A DNA stretch of 64,000 bases, from contig NZ_VFNP01000002.1 in assembly GCF_006715635.1 (NCBI RefSeq), forward strand, positions 3,348,001-3,412,000, given 5' to 3'. Shown here one piece after another: positions 1 to 10,100 of the stretch. Made by a program: the position numbers and the translations under genes. Under the pieces are notes generated by a model, which was not told the DNA's origin, did no database searches, and worked only from the letters and a program-made list of their open reading frames with translations. This DNA comes from Streptomyces sp. SLBN-118 (lineage in GTDB: Bacteria; Actinomycetota; Actinomycetes; Streptomycetales; Streptomycetaceae). How positions within the stretch are numbered: position 1 is the stretch's first letter; each line of letters starts with the position of its first letter.

Positions 1-869
1 TCCGTGAAGGGCTCCAGGGGCAGTTCGGTCACGAGGTCGGCGTAGTCGGCCCAGCAACCGGGGTCGAGGCGGCCCTGCCCCGCCATGGTCACGACGACAT
101 GGGCGGGCAGGGTCCCGTACCGCTCGGTGGTGATCATTTCGCGCAGCCAGACATCGAGGAACGAACCCGTGCGTTCGTAGGTGTCGAAGAACAGCGCGAT
201 CCAGGGGCTGTCGGCACCCACTCGGTCCAGCTCGGCGATGAGGACCGGCGTGAGGAACCTGACCGGGTCCAGCACCAGCTGGACGTCCTCCTGGTTACGG
301 AAACGGGCCCCGAGCACGGCCTTGAGCCGGTCGGCACCCTGCGCCACGTGCGCCGGGTCCATCGCGCCTGCGAGGGCGCCGACACCCGGCAGCAGGCCCA
401 GCCCCACAAGGCCGGCCTGTGCGGCCACCATCGACCCGGCCGACGGCGGCGCGGGCGATGCCGCGTCCGCGGGCTGCTCCGGCTCGGGGACGGCCGCCTC
501 CGCTTCGTGCCGCCGCTGCCGGTACGTGGCCAGCATCCGCTCCAGCGCCTTCAGCGGGCGGTCCTGCCGGGCGAACTGGGCCGCGATCGCGGCCATCGCT
601 TCGGGCACGCTGTGCACCGAGTCGTCGAGCGTGGCGGTCAGGGCCTGCCGCTGCCGCGCTGCGTGCTCCAGCTCGCGCACGAGCGAGGTCTTGCCGACGC
701 CCGCGTTGCCGTGGACGTGGAAGATGAAACGGTGACGCTCGTCTTCGACCGGTACATCGAAGTTCTCCCGGAACAGGGCGAGTTCACCCCGTCTCCCGAC
801 GAATCCGGCGCGCCTGCGGCGCTTGATCAGCTCCTGCATCGACGGTCTCGCCCCGGCCCGCTGCCCCAT
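1..869 (-). CDS. P-loop NTPase (AAA/NACHT-like), C-terminus beyond window
   Basis: The frame is open from an ATG at 869 to the window edge, so only the N-terminal 289 residues are present. Residues 54-61 are a Walker A loop (GNAGVGKT) after a conserved VGRRGEL stretch. A Walker B-like strand (IALFFDTYE) lies around residues 232-240. Between them is a charged, Ala/Pro-rich linker and a hydrophobic Gly/Leu segment. This is the plan of signal-transduction NTPases that carry a sensor or repeat domain at the C-terminus, which is missing here. It starts only 12 nt after the fbiC stop and may be co-transcribed. The specific function is unknown; the NTPase call is firm. Confidence 0.75.
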   Translation of the reverse strand, partial: MGQRAGARPSMQELIKRRRRAGFVGRRGELALFRENFDVPVEDERHRFIFHVHGNAGVGKTSLVRELEHAARQRQALTATLDDSVHSVPEAMAAIAAQFARQDRPLKALERMLATYRQRRHEAEAAVPEPEQPADAASPAPPSAGSMVAAQAGLVGLGLLPGVGALAGAMDPAHVAQGADRLKAVLGARFRNQEDVQLVLDPVRFLTPVLIAELDRVGADSPWIALFFDTYERTGSFLDVWLREMITTERYGTLPAHVVVTMAGQGRLDPGCWADYADLVTELPLEPFT

Positions 870-881
870 GGCGCAAGTATT

Positions 882-3476
882 TCAGCCCTGATCGAGGAGC
901 GGCAGAAGCTCGGGCAGATGTCCGTCGGACGCCGTCGCGGCGCGCGTGCGCTCGTCCGCCACCTCGCCGTACAGCGTCGTACGCGGCTTCGACGGCCTCC
1001 CTGCCGCCTCGGCGATGGCGACGAGATCCTTGATGGAGCGGTACGAGCCGTAACTGGAGCCAGCCATACGGGAGATGGTCTCCTCCATGAGCGTGCCACC
1101 GAGGTCGTTGGCCCCGGAGCGGAGCATCTGGGCCGCGCCGTCCGCCCCCAGCTTCACCCAGCTGGTCTGGATGTTGGTGATGTGGGGGTGGAGCAGGAGC
1201 CGGGCCATGGCGGTGACCGCGCGGTTGTCGCGGACGGTCGGGCCCGGTCGCGCGATCCCTGCGAGATAGACGGGCGCGTTGGTGTGGATGAAGGGCAGCG
1301 TCACGAACTCGGTGAAGCCGCCCGTCTCCTGCTGGATCCGGGCCAGCGTCCGGAAGTGGCCGAGCCAGTGCCGGGGCTGGTCCACATGCCCGTACATCAT
1401 CGTCGAGCTCGACCGGATGCCGAGCTCGTGCGCGGTCTTGACGACCTCGATCCAGGTGGCGGTGGGCAGTTTGCCCTTGGTGAGGATCCAGCGGACTTCG
1501 TCGTCGAGGATCTCGGCGGCCGTGCCGGGGATGGAGTCGAGCCCGGCTTCCTTGGCTTTGGTGAGCCACTCGCGGATCGAAAGCCCTGTGCGGGTCGCTC
1601 CGTTGACGACCTCCATCGGCGAGAAGGCGTGCACATGCATGCCGGGGACGCGCGCCTTCACGGCGCGCGCGATGTCGAAGTACGCGGTGCCGGGCAGGTC
1701 GGGATGGATGCCGCCCTGCATACAGACCTCGACCGCACCGACGTCCCAGGCCTGCGCGGCACGGTCCGCCACCTGGTCGAGCGAGAGGGTGTACGCATCG
1801 GCGTCCGTACGCCGCTGGGCGAAGGCGCAGAAGCGGCAGCCGGTGTAGCAGACGTTGGTGAAGTTGATGTTGCGCGTGACGACGTACGTGACGTCGTCGC
1901 CGACGACGTCACGGCGCAACTCGTCCGCGATACGGGTGAGCGCGTCCAGCGCGGGCCCGTCCGCGTGGAGCAGGGCGAGGGCCTCGTCGTCGGTGAGCTT
2001 CGTCGGATCGTCCGCGGCTTGCTTGAGAGCCCCTCGTACGTCGGTGTCGATCCGGGAGGGCACCATGCCGGGCCGGGCGGCCTCGCGCAGGGCCTCCCAG
2101 TCCCCGTAGACCTCGTCGAAGTCGTCACGCCGGTCGGAGGTCCGGCCCTCGGTGTCGATCGTCCGGTGCAGATCGGTGCGCCCGGTGGAGGAGAAGCCCT
2201 CGTCGGGTTCCTGCCACGCGTGTCCGACGACGGGGGCGTCCGGGTTCGCCAGCCCGGTCCCCGGATCGGCGAGCGCGCGGACGTGCGGCAGCAGCCGCGG
2301 GTCGAGCCAGGGCTCGCCTCGCTGCACGAACTCCGGGTAGACGCAGAGGCGTTCTTCGAGCCGGAAGCCCGCCGCCGCCGAGCGCTCGGCGAGCTCGCCG
2401 ATCTGCGGCCAGGGCCGCTCGGGGTTCACATGGTCGGGCGTCAGGGGCGAGACCCCGCCCCAGTCGTCGATACCCGCCCCGATGAGCCGCGCATACTCGC
2501 CCGCCACCAGGTTGGGCGGCGCCTGGAGGCAGGCGGAGGGGCCCATGATGTGCCGGGCCACGGCGACGGTCGCGACCAGCTCGTCCATCTCGGCGTCCGG
2601 CATGCCGCGCATCGCCGTGTCCGGCTTGGCGCGGAAGTTCTGCATGATCAGTTCCTGGATGCCGTGATACGCACGGGCGATGCGCCGCAGCGCGAACAGC
2701 GAATCGGCGCGCTCCTCGTACGTCTCGCCGATCCCGATCAACAGCCCACTGGTGAAGGGGACCGAGGACCGTCCCGCGTCTTCCAGCACCCGCAGCCGTA
2801 CGGCGGGTTCCTTGTCGGGCGACCCGTAGTGCGGCCCGCCCGGCTCGCTCCACAGCCGCGTCGCCGTGGTCTCCAGCATCATGCCCATGCTCGGCGCCAC
2901 GGGCTTCAGCCGCTGGAAGTCGGTCCAGGTCATCACACCGGGGTTGAGATGCGGCAGCAACCCGGTCTCCTCCAGGATGCGGATCGCGATGGCCCGTACA
3001 TACGCGATGGTGTCGTCGTACCCGTGCGCGTCCAGCCACTCCCGCGCCTCGGGCCAGCGGTCCTCGGGCTTGTCCCCGAGGGTGATCAGCGCTTCCTTGC
3101 AGCCGAGTTCGGCCCCGCGCCGGGCGATGTCCAGGACCTCGTCGGGCGACATGAACATCCCGTGCCCGGCCCGGCGCAGCTTTCCCGGCACGGTCACGAA
3201 GGTGCAGTAGTGGCATTTGTCCCGGCACAGCCGGGTGAGCGGAATGAACACGCTCTTCGAGTACGTGATGACGCCGGGGCGGCCTGCGGCCTCCAGCCCG
3301 GCATCCCGCACGCGCGCGGCGGACGCAGTGAGGTCTTCGAGATCGTCTCCCCGAGCCTGGAGCAGCACGGCGGCCTCGGTAACGTCCAGCGCCACGCCGT
3401 CCCGGGCACGCTTGAGGGCACGGCGCATGGCGTTCTCGGTGGGGCGTCCGGGCCGTCCGTGCTGGTGATCCGTCAT
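882..3476 (-). CDS. fbiC: FO synthase (fused CofG/CofH), coenzyme F420 biosynthesis
   Basis: This 864-residue cytosolic enzyme makes the deazaflavin chromophore FO from the riboflavin precursor 5-amino-6-ribitylaminouracil and tyrosine, the first committed step to F420. Two radical-SAM halves are visible. The CofG-like half has CRDKCHYC (Cys84, 88, 91) and the CofH-like half has CYTGCRFC (Cys543, 547, 550). The fused form of about 860 residues is the actinobacterial norm. The ATG at 3476 was chosen because the family similarity starts there (MTDHQHGRP); a longer upstream frame exists but is low-complexity. It fits the three LLM-type, potentially F420-dependent, oxidoreductases in the window. 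Confidence 0.95.
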   Translation of the reverse strand: MTDHQHGRPGRPTENAMRRALKRARDGVALDVTEAAVLLQARGDDLEDLTASAARVRDAGLEAAGRPGVITYSKSVFIPLTRLCRDKCHYCTFVTVPGKLRRAGHGMFMSPDEVLDIARRGAELGCKEALITLGDKPEDRWPEAREWLDAHGYDDTIAYVRAIAIRILEETGLLPHLNPGVMTWTDFQRLKPVAPSMGMMLETTATRLWSEPGGPHYGSPDKEPAVRLRVLEDAGRSSVPFTSGLLIGIGETYEERADSLFALRRIARAYHGIQELIMQNFRAKPDTAMRGMPDAEMDELVATVAVARHIMGPSACLQAPPNLVAGEYARLIGAGIDDWGGVSPLTPDHVNPERPWPQIGELAERSAAAGFRLEERLCVYPEFVQRGEPWLDPRLLPHVRALADPGTGLANPDAPVVGHAWQEPDEGFSSTGRTDLHRTIDTEGRTSDRRDDFDEVYGDWEALREAARPGMVPSRIDTDVRGALKQAADDPTKLTDDEALALLHADGPALDALTRIADELRRDVVGDDVTYVVTRNINFTNVCYTGCRFCAFAQRRTDADAYTLSLDQVADRAAQAWDVGAVEVCMQGGIHPDLPGTAYFDIARAVKARVPGMHVHAFSPMEVVNGATRTGLSIREWLTKAKEAGLDSIPGTAAEILDDEVRWILTKGKLPTATWIEVVKTAHELGIRSSSTMMYGHVDQPRHWLGHFRTLARIQQETGGFTEFVTLPFIHTNAPVYLAGIARPGPTVRDNRAVTAMARLLLHPHITNIQTSWVKLGADGAAQMLRSGANDLGGTLMEETISRMAGSSYGSYRSIKDLVAIAEAAGRPSKPRTTLYGEVADERTRAATASDGHLPELLPLLDQG

Positions 3477-3594
3477 GGACCGAGCATACGAGCGCGGGCT
3501 GACAGGCCGGCCCCAGGATGGAAGACGGCCTGGCCTGAGTACCTGCGCCCAGGTCTCGTGGGGATCGGCACGCAAGCCCGGCCCGGGCGGGCGC

Positions 3595-3942
3595 TCACGC
3601 CATCGCGAGGATCGCTGACGCAGTGACGATCTGCAGCGCGAGCTGGGTGAGGACGAGCGACTTCCGCGCCCGCCTCGCCCAACCACCCGTCGGGTAAAGG
3701 ATCAGCGCCGCGACTCCCGCCGCTGCGCTCCCCCAGAACGCGTACCACGCCACGCCGGCCAGCGTGTTGTAGCCGGGGGCGCACTCCTCCCCGTAGGTCA
3801 GACAGCGCCCGAAGCTCTCGGACATCAGGACAGGGAGCCACGCGACAACCGCGGTCGGGAGCAGCGTCAGCAGCCCGAGGTAGGCCGGACGGCGCCATTG
3901 CCGGTCGCTGGTCCGGGCGGGGATGGCTGGAGCGTCACTCAT
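3595..3942 (-). CDS. small integral membrane protein
   Basis: A 115-residue protein with three hydrophobic segments: [20 protein letters not shown] (about residues 22-41), a central Ala/Gly-rich helix around [19 protein letters not shown], and a C-terminal helix [21 protein letters not shown] loop carries two Cys (CLTYGEEC) that could form an extracytoplasmic disulfide. The ATG at 3942 gives a short cytosolic N-terminus; an in-frame ATG at 3975 is possible. I do not recognise a family. It lies about 120 nt upstream of fbiC on the same strand. Confidence 0.6.
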   Translation of the reverse strand: MSDAPAIPARTSDRQWRRPAYLGLLTLLPTAVVAWLPVLMSESFGRCLTYGEECAPGYNTLAGVAWYAFWGSAAAGVAALILYPTGGWARRARKSLVLTQLALQIVTASAILAMA

Positions 3943-4040
3943 GCCTTCAGTTCGCCACAGACGACACCCGCCCAAGATCCGTTCCGCTACTCATCCGCGT
4001 ACTCAACTCGCATCACAGGCAGCACAGCACCAGGCGCCCG

Positions 4041-4682
4041 TCAGTCGGCGTAGTCCTTGAGCTTCTGCGTCTCCAGAGTGATCCCGACCGGGTCGGGGAG
4101 ATCGACAACGGCGCCGAAGGGACGTGTGGTGATGCTTCGGTACGAGCCGCCCTCCGGTTCGGCATGGACGGTGACCGAGCAGGTGTCACGGTCGACGAGG
4201 AGATAGACCGGAATGCCTGCGGCCGCGTAGCCGTCGGGCTTCTCGACGCGGTTGCGCTGGTCGGTGTCCGCATCGCGCGAGGTGACCTCGACGGTCATCA
4301 GGACGCCGCCGGGCTCGGCCCACTCGCCCTGGGGGACGAAGTGGTCGATGGGCGCGAGAGCCCCGTCCGAACGAGCCCGCCCTCTGCGGTGCGTCTCGGC
4401 CTTCAGGCCTTGCTCGGGGTAGAGGCGATGATCAGGGAGATGCTGCATGCACTGCTCGAGGAGCCACATCATGATGGCTCCATGGACACCGTCCGGCACG
4501 GATTTGACCTGGACCTTTCCCTGGATGAACTCCAGCCGCACCATCTCTGGCGAACGGCGGGCTAGTTCCTCGAACTCCTCGACCGACATCTGGGGCCGGG
4601 ACGGCCGGGGGGTGATCCTCGGGGTCAAGGCGCCGCCTCCTCCCCTCCTCGGTGTCCTGACCGGCGCATCCTGCATGCTCAT
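4041..4682 (-). CDS. Uma2-family (DUF820) restriction-endonuclease-like protein
   Basis: 213 residues. The Uma2 fold is recognised from the order: MSVEEFEELAR, then RLEFIQGKVQVKSVPDGVHG, then a catalytic-type Asp (RARSDGALAP), then VLMTVEVTSRDADTDQRNRVEKPDGYAAAGIPVYLLVD. That is the PD-(D/E)xK arrangement with the Glu in VEV and the Lys in VEKP. These proteins are very common in Streptomyces and their biological role is mostly unknown. Its ATG overlaps the stop of the upstream winged-helix gene (ATGA, 4 nt), so the pair is translationally coupled. Confidence 0.85.
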   Translation of the reverse strand: MSMQDAPVRTPRRGGGGALTPRITPRPSRPQMSVEEFEELARRSPEMVRLEFIQGKVQVKSVPDGVHGAIMMWLLEQCMQHLPDHRLYPEQGLKAETHRRGRARSDGALAPIDHFVPQGEWAEPGGVLMTVEVTSRDADTDQRNRVEKPDGYAAAGIPVYLLVDRDTCSVTVHAEPEGGSYRSITTRPFGAVVDLPDPVGITLETQKLKDYAD

Positions 4683-5611
4683 CCGCGACTCCTCGGCGGC
4701 AGTCCTGCCGCGATGCGTGCAGCGTCGGCATGGGCTGCTACATCTGCCGGACGGGGCCCCGGGCGGAACGTGGCCGGGATGTCGTCCTCGTCCTCACTGC
4801 GGCAGGCCTCACACATGCCGTTGATCAGCGGCTCGTCCTCCTCGGTCGTGTCGCAGAACATGCAGACCATGACACTGCTCAGCACGGTCTCGCGCTCGCG
4901 GGCAGGCTTGGGCGGCATCTTGTCCTCCAGTCGTCGTTTCGCGATCCCCGCCGGGTGGTGGACCGCATCGGGCAGTCCGTCAGTGAGGGCGTGGGTCAGG
5001 TGCTTCACGCTCGCGCCGTACTCCAGCCAGGTCGCGGCAAGGGGTTCCAGCCGCTGACAGTCGGCGGCGGAGAGGGTCATGCGGGGGTCGGTACGGCCGA
5101 GGGCGGCGAGGGTCCGGTAGGCGGTGGTGCGCTCCGGCCCGGGCTCGGCGGTCGCGGTGGCCGACTCGGCGTTCGTACCGAGGCCCTGGGTGTCGTCGTG
5201 GGCGTCGAGCATCACACCGCGTACGCTCCGGCAGAACTCCTGCCACCACTCGGCACTGCGGGCTGTACGCGACCAGTACGTACGCGTCACCCAGCGGACC
5301 GCGTCGTCGTCGCGGACCACCTTTTCCTTGATCCGGCGCAGATGGCCTGCGTCCGTGAGTGCCTTGAGCGCACTGCGGATTGCCGCCTGGCCGTAGCCGG
5401 CGATGTGTTTGGCGAGGGTCTTGTGGTCCATCGCCGCGCCCTCGGGCAGGCGGTCGATGAAGCCTGCGACGGCCGCTTCACGCTGGGGCAGGTGTACGAA
5501 GTCGCCGCTGCGGTGGGGAGGTTCATCGGAAGCGAGGCGCTTGCCGTACCCCGGGCTGGCCATGGGGTGTGCGGGCGTAGGCAGGGCACAGCTAGAGTTG
5601 ATGTAAGCCAC
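4679..5611 (-). CDS. winged-helix DNA-binding protein with C-terminal CxxC pairs
   Basis: 310 residues. A MarR/replication-initiator-like winged helix spans roughly residues 40-105 (HLPQREAAVAGFIDRL ... LAKHIAGYGQAAIRSALKALTDAGHLRR, then a wing). A helical middle follows, and then two Cys pairs (CMFC and CEAC) that look like a small zinc-binding knuckle near residues 250-275. Multi-copy proteins of this plan are usually annotated in Streptomyces only as helix-turn-helix proteins. It is translationally coupled to the Uma2 gene downstream. The role is inferred only as DNA binding. Confidence 0.7.
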   Translation of the reverse strand: MAYINSSCALPTPAHPMASPGYGKRLASDEPPHRSGDFVHLPQREAAVAGFIDRLPEGAAMDHKTLAKHIAGYGQAAIRSALKALTDAGHLRRIKEKVVRDDDAVRWVTRTYWSRTARSAEWWQEFCRSVRGVMLDAHDDTQGLGTNAESATATAEPGPERTTAYRTLAALGRTDPRMTLSAADCQRLEPLAATWLEYGASVKHLTHALTDGLPDAVHHPAGIAKRRLEDKMPPKPARERETVLSSVMVCMFCDTTEEDEPLINGMCEACRSEDEDDIPATFRPGPRPADVAAHADAARIAAGLPPRSRG

Positions 5612-5965
5612 GAGATCGGTCCTTGTCGATCTTGGAGGTCAGACCCCGATTGGTGCTGCTAACACCGGTCGGGGTTGTTTATTGCTGTGAACGCTAGAGG
5701 CATATGACAGCGCGTGGCAAGTTGAACACCGAAAGTCAACTCTCGTGGGCATTGCGGGTATTGGGGAGGGTGGGTGGGCTCAACCCACCAACCATTCCTC
5801 ACAAAGAGGGCTCGGGACTCGGAGCTCAAAGCTTGGAGCTCAAGGGCCGGCTCCATGGGCGAAGTCCCCCTCTCCCACATCCGGCGGCCGATCGGCGCGC
5901 GTGTGTTCGACATGACACGACGTCCCCTCTTACTTCATTGCTGACGAAAAAATGTTCGTGGCACC
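5612..5965. other. 354-nt intergenic region between divergent units
   Basis: The region separates the minus-strand winged-helix gene from the plus-strand toxin locus and must hold both promoters. It contains a strong imperfect inverted repeat (5643-5675) followed by a T-rich stretch, and an AT-richer segment (5930-5965, with a run of six A) just before the SseB-like start. Short open frames here lack family features and are judged spurious. Confidence 0.6.
5643..5675 (+). repeat. inverted repeat, possible terminator or operator
   Basis: ACCCCGATTGGTG and CACCGGTCGGGGT pair at 11 of 13 positions across a 7-nt loop and are followed by TTGTTTATT. It sits 32 nt upstream of the start of the minus-strand winged-helix gene, so it could be that gene's own operator or leader hairpin rather than a terminator. 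Confidence 0.4.
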
Positions 5966-6457
5966 ATGCCGTGCATGACCAGCAACGGGGACGGCATACC
6001 GAAGCCCGAACAGCCCTTGAGACTCACCGATTTGGCCGATTCCGCAACAGATTCGCCCGCTGTGTGTGCGACACCCACAGCGCCTGTTGGTGATCAACTC
6101 GCAGCGGCCCGCAGAGAGTTTGCCGTGTTGCTGGGGGAATTTCGGCGCACCGCGGTGCTGGTGCCGTTCGACGCGTACGGGAGTCTGTGGACCGCGGACC
6201 AGGGCGGGGTGCGGTGGATCTGCGCGTTCTCCGACGAGGAGGCGCTGGCTCGGTTTGCGCGTGCGCAGGGGGACGCCGAGCGCGAGTGGACGTACCAAAC
6301 GATCCTGGGCGCGCGGCTGCTGGACGTGATGGTGCCGATGCTGCCGGGACCCGCAGGCGTGGCGCTCGACGCGGGCAGTGACGAAGGAATGTTGTTCCCG
6401 CCGGTCCAGGGCATCGTGCCGGACGCGGTGGCGGTTGATCTCGGGGGGACGGAATGA
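5966..6457 (+). CDS. SseB-like domain protein
   Basis: 163 residues from the ATG at 5966, or 160 from the ATG at 5975 (MTSNGDG); neither has a strong ribosome-binding site. The core (about residues 40-160) has the SseB N-terminal pattern: AVLVPFDAYGSLWTADQGGVRWICAFSDEEALARFA, then VMVPMLPGPAGVALDAGSDEGMLFPP. SseB-type proteins often stand beside type VII secretion effectors in actinomycetes. It is the first gene of a tightly overlapping trio (ATGA overlap with the next gene), suggesting a chaperone-like or accessory role for the RHS toxin. Confidence 0.75.
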   Translation: MPCMTSNGDGIPKPEQPLRLTDLADSATDSPAVCATPTAPVGDQLAAARREFAVLLGEFRRTAVLVPFDAYGSLWTADQGGVRWICAFSDEEALARFARAQGDAEREWTYQTILGARLLDVMVPMLPGPAGVALDAGSDEGMLFPPVQGIVPDAVAVDLGGTE

Positions 6458-7101
6458 CCGGAAGCGATCCTGATCTCGCGGCGCCGCCGTCGGCGCTGGC
6501 GGAGATTGCCAAGGGCATCAACCTCGCGCATTCCGAGCTCAAGGATCTCGGGATGATCGGCGAGGCGTCGGTCGGGCGCGGCTTCTCCGATCTGTCCCTG
6601 TCCGGGATGGAGTTGGGGCACAGCGGGCTGACGGCGGAGTTCGAGACGTTCTGCGAGCGCTGGGAGTGGGGGGTGCGGGCGCTGACGTTGCGAGGGAACG
6701 GCTTTGCGCAGGCGGTGGGTCTGTCGGCCGGCTCGTTCGCCGAGCAGGAGCAGTACATCAAGGACTCGATCAAGATCGGCGTGAACTCCGTCAACGGGAA
6801 CCCGCACTTGAGCGAGGACGACGTCAAGGGCATGAGCTGGGACAAGATCAGCACCCAGTCCGCGTTCGACGGTGCTGACTGGAGCCCGGAGTCCTTCTCC
6901 GAGGCCCAGAAAGAGGTCAACCAGACCTGGAAGAACACCGGATACGACGTCATGGACGCGGAGATGGACTCGATGGAGCGCTCGGGTCTGATCGATCCGA
7001 AGGTGCGCGGGAAGCTGGACGAGCAGCTGCGCGAGACGTTCGATCCGGACCAGCAGACGATCGATCAGGCTGAAGAGCCGCGGTGGGGGGAGCACGGCTG
7101 A
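6454..7101 (+). CDS. WXG100-like helical partner of the RHS toxin
   Basis: 215 residues, mostly helical and acidic, with no signal peptide. It contains WEWGVRALTLRGNGFAQAVGLSAGSFAEQEQYI, reminiscent of WXG/ESX helical hairpins, and a C-terminal charged tail. Its start overlaps the SseB-like gene (ATGA) and its stop shares one base with the toxin start (TGATG), so the three are translationally coupled. In Streptomyces a protein of this kind commonly precedes WXG-RHS toxins and probably pairs with the toxin N-terminus for type VII export. The precise family name is uncertain. Confidence 0.6.
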   Translation: MTGSDPDLAAPPSALAEIAKGINLAHSELKDLGMIGEASVGRGFSDLSLSGMELGHSGLTAEFETFCERWEWGVRALTLRGNGFAQAVGLSAGSFAEQEQYIKDSIKIGVNSVNGNPHLSEDDVKGMSWDKISTQSAFDGADWSPESFSEAQKEVNQTWKNTGYDVMDAEMDSMERSGLIDPKVRGKLDEQLRETFDPDQQTIDQAEEPRWGEHG

Positions 7102-10100
7102 TGCCGGACTGGGGAGGATGGGTCGACAAGGGCATCGATCTTGTCGACAAGGGGGTCGACAAGGCCAAGGAGAAGGTCGGCGAGGGCGTCGACTGGGCAA
7201 CGGACAAGGTCGGCGAGGGCCTGGACAAGGTCGGCGCCCACGACTGGGCCGACGCCGTCGAGGACTGGGGGGACGAGACCGCCTCATCGCTGGGCGCGGA
7301 GGTCGGTGAGCAGCAGCTCGGGCAGACCGAGGAAGCGAATGAGCTGATCCACGGCAATCCCGGGAAGATCGCCGAGACGGTGAAGAACCTGCGGGACTTC
7401 AAGACGGCGTTCGACCTGGTCGGCGGCGGGATGAAAAAGCTCGACGCCAGTCACTGGAAGGGCGAGGCTGCCAACGCCTTCCGCGAGAAGTTCCAGACGC
7501 TGCCCACCGACTGGCTGCGTGCGGCGGACGCGTTCGAGGACGCCGCGAAGGCACTGGAGACGTACTCCAAGTCGATCACCAGCGCGCAGGGCAAGGCGAA
7601 GGAAGCGATCGCCCTGTACAAGGAGGGCAACGAGTCCTCCAAGACGGCCGCGGAGGCGTACAACAAGAAGGTCGACGCGTACAACGACGCCCGCAACGGC
7701 GACAACCCGCTGCCCAAGCCCGATCCCTTCTCCGACCCCGGCGAGGCCAAGCGGGAGCGGGCGCAGGAGATCCTCAAGGAGGCGCGCACTCACCGCAACG
7801 AAGCCGCGGAGACTGCCAAGAAGGCCGTCACCGCGGCGTTGGCCCACGCCCCGAAGGAACCCCACGGGCGCGAGAAGCTCAAGCTCGAAGCCATGGACTA
7901 CGCCCTGGGCCAGAGCTTCGAGCTGGCGCATTTCGGCGGTGGCGTCGTCAAGGGCACGGCGGGCCTGCTCAACTTCGTCCGCTCGGTCAACCCGACCGAC
8001 CCGTACAACCTGACCCACCCGGCGGAGTACTACAAGGGCCTCAACATGACGCTGGCCGGGCTGGCGTCCACGGCCGCCAACCCGGACCGCGCGCTGAAGA
8101 ACGCGTGGGACGCGGCGAAGGGGGACCCGTCCGAGTTCCTCGGCCGGCTGGTTCCGGAGCTGGTCGGTTCCAAGGGCGCGGGGCTCGTTCGGGGCGGCAT
8201 CCGCGCCGGCATGCGGAACGGCGTCAAGCACGGACTTGAGGAGGGCGCCGAATCGGCCGCTCGTAAGGGCGTGAACGATCCCGCCAAGCCTTCTCGGCCT
8301 CAGGAGGCGGTGGAGAGCAAGGGAACCGACCCTGTCGATCTCGCCACCGGCACCATGTACCTCCCTCAGACGGACGTCACCCTGCCCGGTGTACTACCCC
8401 TCGTCTTCCGCCGCCGCTTGGCTTCCGACTACCGGGCGGGCCGCTGGTTCGGCCCCTCCTGGTCGTCCACCGCAGACCAGCGCCTTGAGATCGATTCCGA
8501 AGGCATCGTCTTCGTGTGTGAGGACGGCCTGCTGCTTGCCTACCCACATCCGGCACCCGGCGTCCCAGTCATGCCCAGCCACGGGCCGCGCTGGCCCCTG
8601 GACCGTGACAACGATGGGGACTTCACGGTCACCGACCCGGACACCGGCCGGGTTTGGCTCTTCAGCACGCGCAGCGCGGATGTTGCCCTGCTGGTTCAGA
8701 TCGACGACCGCAACGGCAACTGGATCACCTTTGAGTACGACGAGACGGGCACGCCGACCGGGATCGTTCACCACGGTGGCTACCACCTGAAGTTCACTAC
8801 CGACCAGGGCCGGATCACAGCTTTGCACCTAGCCTGCGCGGCACCGGACGGTACGGACCAGGAGATCCTGAGGTACGGGTACGCTGGCGGCCACCTCACC
8901 GAGGTCATCAACTCCTCTGGCCTGCCACTCCGGTTCGCATACGACGAGCGTGCCCGTGTCACCTCCTGGACCGACACCAACGGCAGCCGCTACGAGTACA
9001 ACTACGACGACCGCGACCGATGCATAGCCGAAGGCGGCACCGAGGGCCACATGGCTCTGCGGCTGGACTACGGCGGCATAGACGCCGAAACCGGTCTGCG
9101 CGTCACCACGACAACCACCAGCAGCGGGGGCGTCCACCGCTATCTGATCAACGAAGCCCACCAAGTCGTCGCCGAGATCGACCCGCTGGGCGCGGTAACC
9201 CGCTATGAGCGGGACCGCTACAACCGACTGCTCTCAACTACCGACCCGCTCGACCACCACGCGCAGTTTGACTACGACGAAGCCGGGAACCTCGTTCGCG
9301 TCACCCGCCCCGACGGGCGGGAGTCCCGAACCGAGTACAACGACCTCGGTTTGCCCCTCAAGGTGAACGGCTTTGACGGCACGTCCCGGCGCCATGCCTA
9401 TGACGAGCGCGGCAACTGCATCTCGGTGACCAGCCCAGCGGGCCAGACCACCCGCTTCACGTACGACGAAGGGGGACGACTCACCGCGATCACTGATCCG
9501 CTCGGCCACCGCACCACCGTCGCCTATGACAGTGCCGGACTCCCCATCCGGATCACCGACCCGCTCGGCGCGATGACGAGGTATGAACGCGATGCCTTCG
9601 GTCGGCCGATCACCGTGATCGACCCGCTCGGCGCAATTACTCGAATGGAATGGACCGTGGAGGGCAGGCTCGCAAGCCGCACCGCACCCGACCAGACCAG
9701 AGCAACGTGGACCTATGACGGCGAAGGCAACTGTGTGACCCACACCGACGCCTTGGGCTCCCTTACGCGCTTCGAGTACGGCCACTTCGATCTGCTCACC
9801 GCCCGCACCACGCCCGATGGGACGCGCTACGAGTTCGAGCACGACGCGGAGCTGAGACTGACGCAGGTACTCAACCCGCTCGGACTCCAGTGGATTTACG
9901 CCTATGACCCTGCGGGCAACCTGATCCGCGAGACTGACTTCGACGACCGCGTCCTCACGTACGAGCACGACGCGGCCGGCCGCCTCACGTCGCGCACCAA
10001 CACCCTTGGCCAGTCGATCGTCTTCGAGCGCAACGAACTTGGCCAGGTCATTCGCAAGAATGTGGACGGGCAGGTCACCACCTTCGTATATGACGTCACC

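Noticed and set aside
99..3626. 1175-residue plus-strand open frame opposite fbiC
   Set aside because: High-GC antisense shadow: no domain is recognisable, composition is Arg/Gly/Val-rich, and the minus strand encodes an unmistakable FO synthase and NTPase.
5704..6093. 129-residue plus-strand frame upstream of the SseB-like gene
   Set aside because: No family features, overlaps the SseB-like start in another frame, and has no ribosome-binding site.
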